A stretch of 64,000 nucleotides of DNA from an uncultured Alistipes sp. (GTDB lineage Bacteria; Bacteroidota; Bacteroidia; Bacteroidales; Rikenellaceae): the NCBI GenBank assembly GCA_944321765.1, contig CALUMQ010000012.1, positions 1 through 64,000 of the forward strand, written 5' to 3'. How positions within the stretch are numbered: the stretch's first letter is position 1; every line of letters starts with the position of its first letter. The notes below the pieces were generated by a model. It ran no database searches. It was given only the letters and a program-made list of their open reading frames with translations, and was not told the DNA's origin. A program made the translations under genes and the position numbers. Shown in pieces: positions 51,141-58,706 of this stretch.

Positions 51141-51148
51141 TTCATACA
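51139..51148. promoter_or_regulatory. Putative GntR operator, sulfatase promoter
   Basis: TGTTCATACA overlaps the transcription start. Its complement TGTATGAACA equals the core of the sites at the GH92 and GH38 promoters. A TGT-N4-ACA dyad suits the dimeric HTH of a GntR/HutC-type repressor. Confidence 0.5.
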
Positions 51149-51172
51149 TGTAAAGCATTATAAGAACAAACT

Positions 51173-52768
51173 ATGCGCACCTCGATTGTCTCCGGAATTG
51201 TGCCTCTGATTCCGGGGCTCTGTCTTGCACAACAGAGCCCCGCGCGGAGCGATACGCGGGAGGAGCGTCGTCCGAATATCGTCTATATCATGACCGACGA
51301 TCATGCCTGTCAGGCTGTCGGAGCTTACGGACATCCGATTGCGCGGTTGGCCCCGACTCCGAATATCGACCGGCTGGCTCGCGACGGAATGCTTTTCCGC
51401 GAGTCGTTTGTCGAGAACTCGATCTCGGCACCCTCCCGGGCAACGCTGCTGACCGGAATGTACAGCCATCATCACGGACAGAAGACCCTCGAGTACGGGA
51501 TTATGGATACGACCTGCGTCCATTTTCCCGAATTGCTCCGCGATGCCGGTTATCGTACGGCCCTTTTCGGGAAGTGGCACCTGAGCATCGAGCCCCGGGG
51601 CTTCGACTGGTACGACATCTTCTACGACCAGGGCGATTATTACAATCCCGCGATGAGGACTCCGGCGACCGACGGCGCCTATGTGCGTCAGCCGGGGTAT
51701 GCCACGAAGATTGTGACCGATCATGCGCTGGCGTGGCTCGAGGAGCATCGGGAGGAGGGGACGCCCTTCTGTCTGATGATCCACCATAAGGCGCCGCATC
51801 GCAACTGGATGGCCGAACCCCGCTATCTCGAACTTTACGAGGAGGTGACCTTCCCCGAACCCCCGACGCTTTTCGACGACTACGCAACGCGCGGGGAGCA
51901 GATGCGTCAGCAGCAGCTGACCATTGACCGGTACATGGGCTATGCGTTCGATTTCAAGGTCGAGGAGCTGAAGGACGAGCCGACGCTGCCCTATATCCGG
52001 GCCAGCTGGGACCAGGCCATGCAGACCCTGACGCCCGAAGAGCGCCGCACGTGGGACGAGGCCTACCGGCGGATGAACCGTGCGTTCCTGGCCGACCGTC
52101 CCCGGGGACGGGAACTGCTGCGCTGGAAGTACCAGCGCTACATCCACGACTATTGCCGTACGATCCGTTCGGTCGACGACCAGGTGGGGCGTGTGCTCGA
52201 TTACCTCGAGGAGCACGGGCTGGCCGAAAACACGATTGTGGTCTATGCCTCGGACCAGGGGTTCTTCCTGGGGGAGCACGGGCTCTATGACAAGCGGTTC
52301 ATGTACGAGGAGGCGTTCCGTACGCCGCTGCTCATCTCCTGGCCGGGGCATATCCGTCCCGGAACGGAGTGTCGGGCGCTGGTGCAGAACATCGACTGGG
52401 CGCCGACGCTGCTCGAGGTGGCGGGAATCGAACCTCCGGCGTCGATGGACGGACGCTCGCTCGTCCCCCTTTTCGACAACGGCCGGGCAAAGGGCTGGCG
52501 CCGGTCGCTCTATTACCAGTATTACGATTATCCGGCCGTGGGGAACGTGCGCAAGCATTACGGAATCCGGACCTCGCGCTACAAGTTGATCCACTGGTTC
52601 GGGCCGGGCGAGGCGGGAGATCCCGCCATTGACAGTTGGGAGCTGTTCGATCTGAAACGCGATCCGCACGAGGTAAACAATCTCTACGGGGATCCCCGCT
52701 ACCGGAAGGTCCGGGCGGAACTCGCGGCGGAGCTTGCGCGGAAGCGTGAACGGATCGGAGCAGAGTGA
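51173..52768 (+). CDS. Secreted sulfatase, S1 family, serine type
   Basis: A 531-residue exported arylsulfatase-like enzyme that removes sulfate esters from glycans. The signal peptide spans about residues 1-23, ending GLCLAQ. RPNIVYIMTDDHACQAVGAYG has the metal-binding DD pair. The active-site motif is SAPSRATLLTG, with Ser instead of Cys, so it must be matured by an anaerobic sulfatase-maturating radical SAM enzyme. GKWHLS, HHKAPHRNW and VYASDQGFFLGEHGLYDK are other conserved segments. It lies upstream of the GntR regulator and shares the operator-like site, so it may be co-regulated with the mannosidases. The substrate is unknown. Confidence 0.9.
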   Translation: MRTSIVSGIVPLIPGLCLAQQSPARSDTREERRPNIVYIMTDDHACQAVGAYGHPIARLAPTPNIDRLARDGMLFRESFVENSISAPSRATLLTGMYSHHHGQKTLEYGIMDTTCVHFPELLRDAGYRTALFGKWHLSIEPRGFDWYDIFYDQGDYYNPAMRTPATDGAYVRQPGYATKIVTDHALAWLEEHREEGTPFCLMIHHKAPHRNWMAEPRYLELYEEVTFPEPPTLFDDYATRGEQMRQQQLTIDRYMGYAFDFKVEELKDEPTLPYIRASWDQAMQTLTPEERRTWDEAYRRMNRAFLADRPRGRELLRWKYQRYIHDYCRTIRSVDDQVGRVLDYLEEHGLAENTIVVYASDQGFFLGEHGLYDKRFMYEEAFRTPLLISWPGHIRPGTECRALVQNIDWAPTLLEVAGIEPPASMDGRSLVPLFDNGRAKGWRRSLYYQYYDYPAVGNVRKHYGIRTSRYKLIHWFGPGEAGDPAIDSWELFDLKRDPHEVNNLYGDPRYRKVRAELAAELARKRERIGAE

Positions 52769-52895
52769 TGTTCGAACAAGTAATTGATATGTATGTTGCA
52801 TGTTCTTATGGCCTTTTTGCTCTTTTGAGACATTGTCTTCCGAAAAATATTCGGGGCTTGTTTACGGTCCATGTGCATTACTTTGAAAAAAATTA

Positions 52896-52916
52896 TATCT
52901 TTGTTGTGTATTAACT
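52896..52916 (+). promoter_or_regulatory. -7 element and weak operator-like site of the GntR gene
   Basis: TATCTTTG (52896-52903) is an exact TAnnTTTG, 39 bp before the ATG. Just downstream TGTATTAACT (52907-52916) matches TGT-N4-ACA at all but the last base, which would fit autoregulation. The operator part is weak. The AT-rich stretch 52769-52895 contains only a 5-bp hairpin near 52840. Confidence 0.4.
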
Positions 52917-52941
52917 GTCTTATTACTAACTGAGAACCGTT

Positions 52942-53673
52942 ATGATACTACGCCTCGATCCCAACTCTTCGAAGCCGTTGCATCAACAGGCCGAAGACCT
53001 GCTGCGTGAAATGATCCAACAGGAGGAGTATCGCAAGGGCAAGCTGCTGCCCAATGAGGTCGAACTCTCCAAAACATTGAACATTTCGCGCAACACCCTG
53101 CGCCAGGCCATCAACAAACTTGTCTTTGAGGGACTGCTCATCCGCAAGAAAGGTTACGGAACGACCGTGGCTCCGCAGAATGTCATGAGCAACGCCCGCA
53201 ACTGGATGAGCTTCTCGCAGGAGATGCATGCCCAGGGCATGGAGGTCCAGAATTTCGAACTGCACATCAGCCGCCGCGTCGCACCGTCCGATGCCACGGA
53301 GTTCCTGCAGGCGCGCGAAGGCGCGAAGCTGCTCTGCCTGGAGCGGCTGCGCGGACGCCCCGGGCTGCCGTTCGTCTACTTCATCTCGTACTTCAACCCG
53401 GCCATCCCGATGACCGGCGAGGAGGACATGGCGCAGCCGCTGTACGAGAACCTGCGCAAGAACTACGGCATCGTGGTCAAGACGTCGCGCGAGATGATCT
53501 ACGCCCGTTCGGCGAGCCAGGAGATGGCCGACAAGCTCGACATCTCGGAGGGCGATCCGCTGCTGGTCCGCAAACGCTTTGTGCTGGATGTCAACGACAT
53601 GCCCGTCGAGTACAACATCGGCTACTACCGTGCCGACAGCTTTACCTACTCGATCGAGTTTACCAACGACTGA
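52942..53673 (+). CDS. GntR family transcriptional regulator with UTRA domain (HutC type)
   Basis: A 243-residue regulator. The N-terminal winged helix (about 5-72) contains LHQQAEDLLREMIQQEEY, ELSKTLNISRNTLRQAINKL and LLIRKKGYGTTVA. The UTRA sensor domain spans about 85-240 and includes ARSASQEMADKLDISEGDPL and FVLDVNDMPVEYNIGYYRAD. UTRA domains bind small ligands such as sugar phosphates or amino-acid-related compounds. Its place between a sulfatase, a sugar MFS transporter and mannosidases suggests that it regulates these genes and binds a breakdown product. The transporter gene begins 46 bp downstream, so they may share a transcript. Confidence 0.92.
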   Translation: MILRLDPNSSKPLHQQAEDLLREMIQQEEYRKGKLLPNEVELSKTLNISRNTLRQAINKLVFEGLLIRKKGYGTTVAPQNVMSNARNWMSFSQEMHAQGMEVQNFELHISRRVAPSDATEFLQAREGAKLLCLERLRGRPGLPFVYFISYFNPAIPMTGEEDMAQPLYENLRKNYGIVVKTSREMIYARSASQEMADKLDISEGDPLLVRKRFVLDVNDMPVEYNIGYYRADSFTYSIEFTND

Positions 53674-53688
53674 CGCTGACTCATTTGT

Positions 53689-53698
53689 TGTACTCACA
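53689..53698. promoter_or_regulatory. Weak operator-like site before the MFS gene
   Basis: TGTACTCACA fits TGT-N4-ACA but differs in the core from TGTATGRACA. It lies 21 bp before the MFS ATG and is not accompanied by a -7 element, so it may be chance. Confidence 0.25.
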
Positions 53699-53719
53699 TA
53701 ATTTTCTAACCCCAAACCA

Positions 53720-54871
53720 ATGAACAAATCCATTTACAAACTGCTGCCCGTGCTCTTCGGCTTCTTCGTCATGGGCTTCTGCGACGTGGTGGGCATCGCG
53801 ACGAGTTACGTGCAGAAAGACTTCGGACTGAACGAGACCCTGGCGGGGTTCATACCCTCGATGGTCTTCGTGTGGTTCCTGCTGCTGTCGATCCCTGCGG
53901 CCGTCATGATGAACCGTATCGGCCGCAAGCGCATGGTGCAGGTCAGCAACGTCATCACGATCGTCGGCATGCTGATCCCCTTCATCGACTACAACCTGGC
54001 AACCTGCATGGTGGCCTTCGTGCTGCTCGGCATCGGCAACACGATCCTGCAGGTGTCGCTCAATCCGCTGCTGACCAACGTGGTCAAGGGTGAGGCGCTG
54101 ACCAGTTCGCTGACTGTCGGGCAGGTGGTGAAGGCCGTGTCGTCGTTCTGCGGCCCCTTCATCGCGTCGTTCGCCGCCTCGGTGCTCGGCAACTGGCAGT
54201 ATCTCTTCCCGATCTTTGCGGGCATCACGCTGCTGTCGGCCCTCTGGCTGCTCTCGGTGCACATCCCCGAGGAGGCTCCCGAGACGAACCGCTCGTCGCT
54301 CGGCGGCGCCTTCCTGCTGTTGGGCGACCGCGCCATCCTGCTGCTCTTCCTCGGCATCTTCTTTGTCGTGGGCGTCGACGTCGGAACGAACACCGTGGCT
54401 CCGAAGCTGCTGATCGAGCGGTGCGGGCTGAGCGTCGAGGCTGCGGGTTACGGCTCGAGCGTCTACTTCGTGTGCCGCACGGTCGGGGCGCTCATCGGCT
54501 CGATCCTGCTCGTAAAGCTCAGCGACGTCACCTACTTCCGGATCAACATCCTTGCGGCGCTGGCCTCGGCCGTGGTGCTCTTCTTTGCCGACGGCATGCT
54601 GGCCATCCTCATCCTGCTGGGTCTTATCGGATTCTTCTGCTCGAGCATCTTCTCGGTAATCTACTCGGCGGCGTTGAAGAGACGTCCCGAGAAGGCGAAC
54701 GAGATCTCGGGACTGATGATCATGGGAGTCTTCGGCGGTGCGGTGATTCCGCCGCTGATGGGCGTCATGGCCGATGCCCTGCATTGCCAGGTGGGCTCGC
54801 TGCTCGTGATTGCCGCCTGCATGGTCTATCTGGTCGGCTGTTCGCTCTGGCTCGGACGCGCACGCGGTTGA
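53720..54871 (+). CDS. MFS sugar transporter of the mannosidase locus
   Basis: A 383-residue permease with about 12 hydrophobic segments. The start LPVLFGFFVMGFCDVVGIATSYV and the segment LLGIGNTILQVSLNPLL resemble the FHS-type sugar symporters of Bacteroidota, though the family call is less certain than for 46208. The protein is shorter than typical FHS members (about 410-440). Following the GntR regulator by 46 bp, it would import mannose or small mannosides released by the neighbouring enzymes. A degenerate 28-bp repeat starts in its stop region and precedes the bidirectional terminator. Confidence 0.85.
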   Translation: MNKSIYKLLPVLFGFFVMGFCDVVGIATSYVQKDFGLNETLAGFIPSMVFVWFLLLSIPAAVMMNRIGRKRMVQVSNVITIVGMLIPFIDYNLATCMVAFVLLGIGNTILQVSLNPLLTNVVKGEALTSSLTVGQVVKAVSSFCGPFIASFAASVLGNWQYLFPIFAGITLLSALWLLSVHIPEEAPETNRSSLGGAFLLLGDRAILLLFLGIFFVVGVDVGTNTVAPKLLIERCGLSVEAAGYGSSVYFVCRTVGALIGSILLVKLSDVTYFRINILAALASAVVLFFADGMLAILILLGLIGFFCSSIFSVIYSAALKRRPEKANEISGLMIMGVFGGAVIPPLMGVMADALHCQVGSLLVIAACMVYLVGCSLWLGRARG

Positions 54872-54960
54872 AACACACAGTTGACGCGCACGGCTGGCGG
54901 CGCACCACAGAAGCGCACGCCGCACACCACTCAGGGGCGCACCGCGCAGCCGACGTCCGC
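54855..54960 (+). repeat. Degenerate 26-28-bp repeat at the MFS stop codon
   Basis: GACGCGCACG recurs at 54855-54864 (coding) and 54883-54892, and GCGCAC-containing copies continue at about 54912 and 54938. The first copy spans the stop codon at 54869-54871. The copies are strongly diverged, so the call is tentative. Confidence 0.45.
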
Positions 54961-55001
54961 CGGGGGCTTTGCGAAAAACCGGAAAACCATCCATCCCGAA
55001 A

Positions 55002-55048
55002 ACGAGAGAGCGGGGAGTGAATCGTCACTCCCCGCTCTCTCGGTCTTT
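55002..55048. terminator. Bidirectional terminator, MFS / GH92
   Basis: An 18-bp perfect stem (55003-55020 with 55025-55042, loop ATCG), flanked by GAAAA on the left and GTCTTTTA on the right, between the convergent MFS and GH92 genes. Confidence 0.9.
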
Positions 55049-55079
55049 TATGACGGGAACCGCCCGCCGCCGTGCGGCG

Positions 55080-58000
55080 TTACTCGATTCCCCACTCCCT
55101 GTTGGGTTCGGGGCCCATCTCCACGACCATCTCTCCGCCGCGGAGGAGCTCCGAGGCGGGGAAGCGGAACGACTGGAGCGGTTTCCCGTTAAGCGTTACG
55201 CGCTGTACGTAGATGTTCTTGCGCGAGGCGTTCGGCGCCTTGATCACAAAGCGCTTGCCGCGTCCGTAACGGCCTCCGAGGTCGATGGTGATCTCCTCGA
55301 ATGCCGGGCTGGCAATCTCGTACATCGGCTCCACGGCGCATCCTCCGTCGATCTGGAACAGGCCCAGCGAAGCCATTACGGCCCAGGCGCTCATCTGTCC
55401 CTGATCCTCGTCGCCCAAGTAGGCGTTGGCAATGCCGCAGCCGTAGTAACGGTCGAGAATCGAGCGGCTCCAGCGCTGGGTGTTCCACGGCTGCCCGGCG
55501 TAGTTGAACAGGAAGGCGAAGTGCATCGACTGCTGGTTGCCCTGCACGACGGGGTGGTCCCAGTACTGGTCGTTGGGGGCGTTGTACCGCCAGGCCTCGT
55601 CCTGGTTGAATCCCCAGAGCAGGCGGTCGGTGAAACGCTCGCGGCCGATCTTCTCGACCAGCGCCGGCACGTCCTGCGGCACGAAGAAGGTGAGCTGCCA
55701 GGCGTTTCCCTCGACGTAGTGCTGGTTGGCGCCGCTGCGGAACGGGTCGAAATCCTTCATCCACGCGCCCCGGCTGTCACGCATGTGGCAGTACCCCTCG
55801 TCGCTGATGACGTTGCGCCACCAGTATCCGCGGTCGTTGAAGGTGCGGTAGGTCGCCTCGTCGCCCAGCGCCCTGGCCAGCTGTCCGACCGTCCAGTCGT
55901 CGTACGAGTACTCCATCGTATTGGAGAAGCGTCCCTTGTCATAGGGTACGTAGTGGTACTTCATGTAGGCCACCAGGTCGCGGTTTCCGGCAAATCCCTT
56001 GAAGACCTTCTGCGCCGGGGTGGTCTGCATCTTCACGGCCGCTTCGAGGGCCTTGTGTGCGTCGAAATCGCGGATGCCCATCTGCCATGCCGAGACGATC
56101 TGCGGAATCTCGTGCTCGCCGACCATCACCGGGATGTAGTTCATGCCCGCCGGGCCCTTGGCCAGCCATCCGTTGGCGTCGTACATCTCCAGCTGCGAGT
56201 GTGCCCACCGCGACGACCATTCGGGCGTGACGAGGTTCCACAGCTGGTTGAGGTTCCAGAAGGTGTTCCAGAAGGCGTCGCAGCCGAGCATCACCTCGTT
56301 CGACGGATCGGCCACGCGGCGTACCTTGCCGTCGGTCGAAACCCACTCGCCGTTGACGTCGCTCCAGGTGTTGCGGCTGCAGAGCGCGCGGTACATGTTG
56401 TTGTAGAAGCGCACCTTCTCCAGACGGTCGTCGGTCGAGATCGTGACACGTGCGAAGAGGTCGTTCCACGTGTCGACCTGGTGCCGGCGGATGGCGTCGA
56501 AGTCCCATCCGAAGGGCTCCGAAAGCTCCGTGCGGAGGTTCTCGTCGGCGTTCTCGACGCTCACGAGCGAGATGCCCGAGCGTACCTGCACGACGGGGCT
56601 CTGCGCGGGGTCGAAACGCACGAAGAGTCCGGCATGGGTGCATGCCCCCGTTTCGAGTCCGCGGACGTTGTCCGAGACCGTGTCGTCGCACCACGAACCC
56701 AGGCCGGCGATCGGCCGGTCGAACTCCAGGACGAAGTGCAGCGTGTAGTCCTGATCGGCGTCGGTGCTCCATACGCCGGGCGAGTACTGGTGGCACCACC
56801 CTTCGAGGCGGCGGTCGCCGACCTGCTTGACCGAGACGCCCTTGATCTGAATGCCGTATTCGGTCTCGGGGTGGAGCTCGACGAGGATGCGCCCCTCGCC
56901 GCGGTCCGTCGGGAAGGTGAAGCGCTCGAATCCGCAGCGGGTCGTGGCCGTCACCTCGGCCTTGATGCCGTAGTCGGTCAGGTCGGCGGCGTAGTAGCCG
57001 ATGCCGGCCTGCTCGGTGCGTTTGTCGATGCGCGAGCGATACCCTTTGTCGGGCTTCTGCTCGTCACCCACGCGTGTCTGGAGCGGGCCGTTGGCGGCCA
57101 TGATGCCCAGCCCTCCGAGCGTCCACTCGTGGATGTGGCTGAAGCATCCGATGTTCTCGAACGACGGCTGGTAACCGGCCTGCCATCCCGTATTCTGGTT
57201 GTCGGGACTCATCTTCACCATGCTGAAGGGCATCCACGGCCCCGGGGCGATCATCCAGCGCGAGTGAGCCGTTCCGATGCGCGTATCGACATACCCGGCC
57301 GGCGTCTGCTGCGGCTGCGGTGCGCGGTCGACGCTGCCCGAGGCGATCTCCCGGCCGTCGGCAAAGATGGCGTAACGGCTCGTCCTGGCCCGTTTCACGG
57401 CCGGCATCGGAGCCTCGAACTGATAGCGTCCGGCCTCGACCGTGCGGCTGAAGATCTCCTTGCCGTCGAGCTCCACACGCAGCGTGGGGGCTCCGGTGAG
57501 GTGCTCCACGTCGACGATCAGCGGCTGGCTCTTGCCGATCTGGTAGTCGGCTGCCGTGACGTTGCGCACGAAGGCCTCGTGCGGGGTTGTCGTGCGGACG
57601 CCCGAGGGGCCGAGCAGCGCGATGCGGTCGAAGAGGATCCACGACCCTTCGAGAACGGTGATCACCACCTCGTTGCCGCCCTTGCGGAGCGTGTTTCCGT
57701 CTACGGGGATGGTCAGCCGTTCGGGCGTGGCCTTTTCCAGATGTCCCGTGATGGAGAGCGTATCGACAAGGGGTTCGTTCTGCCGCGGTTTGGGTTGTGC
57801 GGCGAGGTCGCAGCCCGGGGCCTGGAGCTGGAACTTTGCATCCTGGGCGTTGACGCTGACCTTCACGAGCGGGAGGAACTTCTTGGCGAAGTCGGCGAGG
57901 TCGATTTCGAGCGTGCAGGCTCCGCTCGGCGCCTCGTCCAGCCCGAAGAGGATGTTTACCTGATGGGTCCGCCATCCGGAGGTGGGCCAGGTGCCGCCCC

Positions 58001-58250
58001 AGGTGTCGGTCGGTCCGGGGAGGACGTAGGGGAGATCGACGGCCGGGTCGGAGTGTCCGACGAGGAAGAATTTGTCTTCGTATCCGAAGTCATTGGCGAG
58101 GAAGTCGCGGAAGCGGTCGGGAGCCAGGGCGAATTCGTCCGGCGAGCGGTCGGCGTTTCCGATGCTCCAGATCACCGAGGAGGGGTTTTGCGCGACCAGC
58201 GTATTGGCGAAGAGCGCGGCCGCGAACCCCAGAAAGAGTTTGGTTTTCAT
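55080..58250 (-). CDS. GH92 alpha-mannosidase with N-terminal PL4-like domain
   Basis: A 1056-residue exported enzyme. The signal peptide is MKTKLFLGFAAALFANTLVAQ. Residues about 25-195 (WSIGNADRSPDEFAL, GHSDPAVDLPYVLPGPTD, TSGWRTHQVNILFGL) resemble the C-terminal beta-sandwich of rhamnogalacturonan lyases. The GH92 catalytic region begins near 315 with GYVDTRIGTAHSRW and reaches the signature GDEDQGQMSAWAVMASLGLF (about 970), where the acidic residues match the usual D/E pair of GH92. GH92 enzymes are Ca2+-dependent exo-alpha-mannosidases of the periplasm or surface. It is divergent from the GH38 gene and shares an operator-like sequence. Confidence 0.88.
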   Translation of the reverse strand: MKTKLFLGFAAALFANTLVAQNPSSVIWSIGNADRSPDEFALAPDRFRDFLANDFGYEDKFFLVGHSDPAVDLPYVLPGPTDTWGGTWPTSGWRTHQVNILFGLDEAPSGACTLEIDLADFAKKFLPLVKVSVNAQDAKFQLQAPGCDLAAQPKPRQNEPLVDTLSITGHLEKATPERLTIPVDGNTLRKGGNEVVITVLEGSWILFDRIALLGPSGVRTTTPHEAFVRNVTAADYQIGKSQPLIVDVEHLTGAPTLRVELDGKEIFSRTVEAGRYQFEAPMPAVKRARTSRYAIFADGREIASGSVDRAPQPQQTPAGYVDTRIGTAHSRWMIAPGPWMPFSMVKMSPDNQNTGWQAGYQPSFENIGCFSHIHEWTLGGLGIMAANGPLQTRVGDEQKPDKGYRSRIDKRTEQAGIGYYAADLTDYGIKAEVTATTRCGFERFTFPTDRGEGRILVELHPETEYGIQIKGVSVKQVGDRRLEGWCHQYSPGVWSTDADQDYTLHFVLEFDRPIAGLGSWCDDTVSDNVRGLETGACTHAGLFVRFDPAQSPVVQVRSGISLVSVENADENLRTELSEPFGWDFDAIRRHQVDTWNDLFARVTISTDDRLEKVRFYNNMYRALCSRNTWSDVNGEWVSTDGKVRRVADPSNEVMLGCDAFWNTFWNLNQLWNLVTPEWSSRWAHSQLEMYDANGWLAKGPAGMNYIPVMVGEHEIPQIVSAWQMGIRDFDAHKALEAAVKMQTTPAQKVFKGFAGNRDLVAYMKYHYVPYDKGRFSNTMEYSYDDWTVGQLARALGDEATYRTFNDRGYWWRNVISDEGYCHMRDSRGAWMKDFDPFRSGANQHYVEGNAWQLTFFVPQDVPALVEKIGRERFTDRLLWGFNQDEAWRYNAPNDQYWDHPVVQGNQQSMHFAFLFNYAGQPWNTQRWSRSILDRYYGCGIANAYLGDEDQGQMSAWAVMASLGLFQIDGGCAVEPMYEIASPAFEEITIDLGGRYGRGKRFVIKAPNASRKNIYVQRVTLNGKPLQSFRFPASELLRGGEMVVEMGPEPNREWGIE

Positions 58251-58267
58251 AGGGGTGAGCAGTTATA

Positions 58268-58277
58268 TGTTCATACA
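58268..58277. promoter_or_regulatory. Putative GntR operator, GH92 promoter
   Basis: TGTTCATACA, identical to the sulfatase site. On the minus strand the surrounding ATATTGTATGAACATATA matches the GH38 site in 15 of 18 positions. It lies 8 bp downstream of the likely -7 element. Confidence 0.55.
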
Positions 58278-58285
58278 ATATGGCA

Positions 58286-58293
58286 CAAAGTAA
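58286..58293 (-). promoter_or_regulatory. Probable -7 element of the GH92 gene
   Basis: TTACTTTG on the minus strand has one mismatch to TAnnTTTG and lies 35 bp before the ATG at 58250. The 456-bp gap 58251-58706 otherwise holds only the GH38 promoter, the two operator-like sites and a small hairpin GAATGT/ACATTC near 58600-58616; 58300-58590 shows nothing I recognise. Confidence 0.4.
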
Positions 58294-58628
58294 ACGATTT
58301 TTCGCCAGAATTACAACACGCAACTCGATTTCCGGATTAAAAAAATGGTCGGAGGAAGGATGAAATGTCCTGTTCCGGCCGAAAAAACGACCGAATCGCC
58401 GAATCCCCGGATGAAGCCGGCGTATTAATGTGCTGGACATGGAAAAGCGCCTGTAAATCTTCGGACTGTATCGCTGAAACGGCGAATGGCTCTCTGTCTG
58501 TTTTTTATTTAATTATAGGAGTGGCTTGAACGGCCCTGTTTTCCTGTTTGACTGAACTTTTTAAACGCAGGCATGGCCCGAATGACAAATTTTTTATTGA
58601 ATGTGTTTTTACATTCGGAAAATATTCC

Positions 58629-58636
58629 TACATTTG
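58629..58636 (+). promoter_or_regulatory. -7 element of the GH38-GH92 operon
   Basis: TACATTTG, exact TAnnTTTG, 70 bp before the ATG at 58707. It lies inside a longer open frame and so supports the later start. No TTTG at the right -33 distance; GTGTTTTT lies near. Confidence 0.55.
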
Positions 58637-58647
58637 CGGCGGGGTAT

Positions 58648-58657
58648 TGTATGGACA
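58648..58657. promoter_or_regulatory. Putative GntR operator, GH38 promoter
   Basis: TGTATGGACA inside TATTGTATGGACATAA, 11 bp after the -7 element. It is the third copy of the TGTATGRACA core in the locus and is in a position to block early transcription. Confidence 0.55.
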
Positions 58658-58706
58658 TAAAGCTGCACGCTTCAACATTTATGCCCCATGCGGCCCTCTG
58701 AACCTT

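Noticed and set aside
52882..52885. TTTG as the -33 box of the GntR promoter
   Set aside because: It lies only 10 bp from the -7 element, too close for the Bacteroidota spacing of 19-21 bp.
54969..58340. Plus-strand frame of 1123 codons opposite GH92
   Set aside because: Mirror of the codon bias of GH92 on the other strand; no recognisable protein family or signal peptide.
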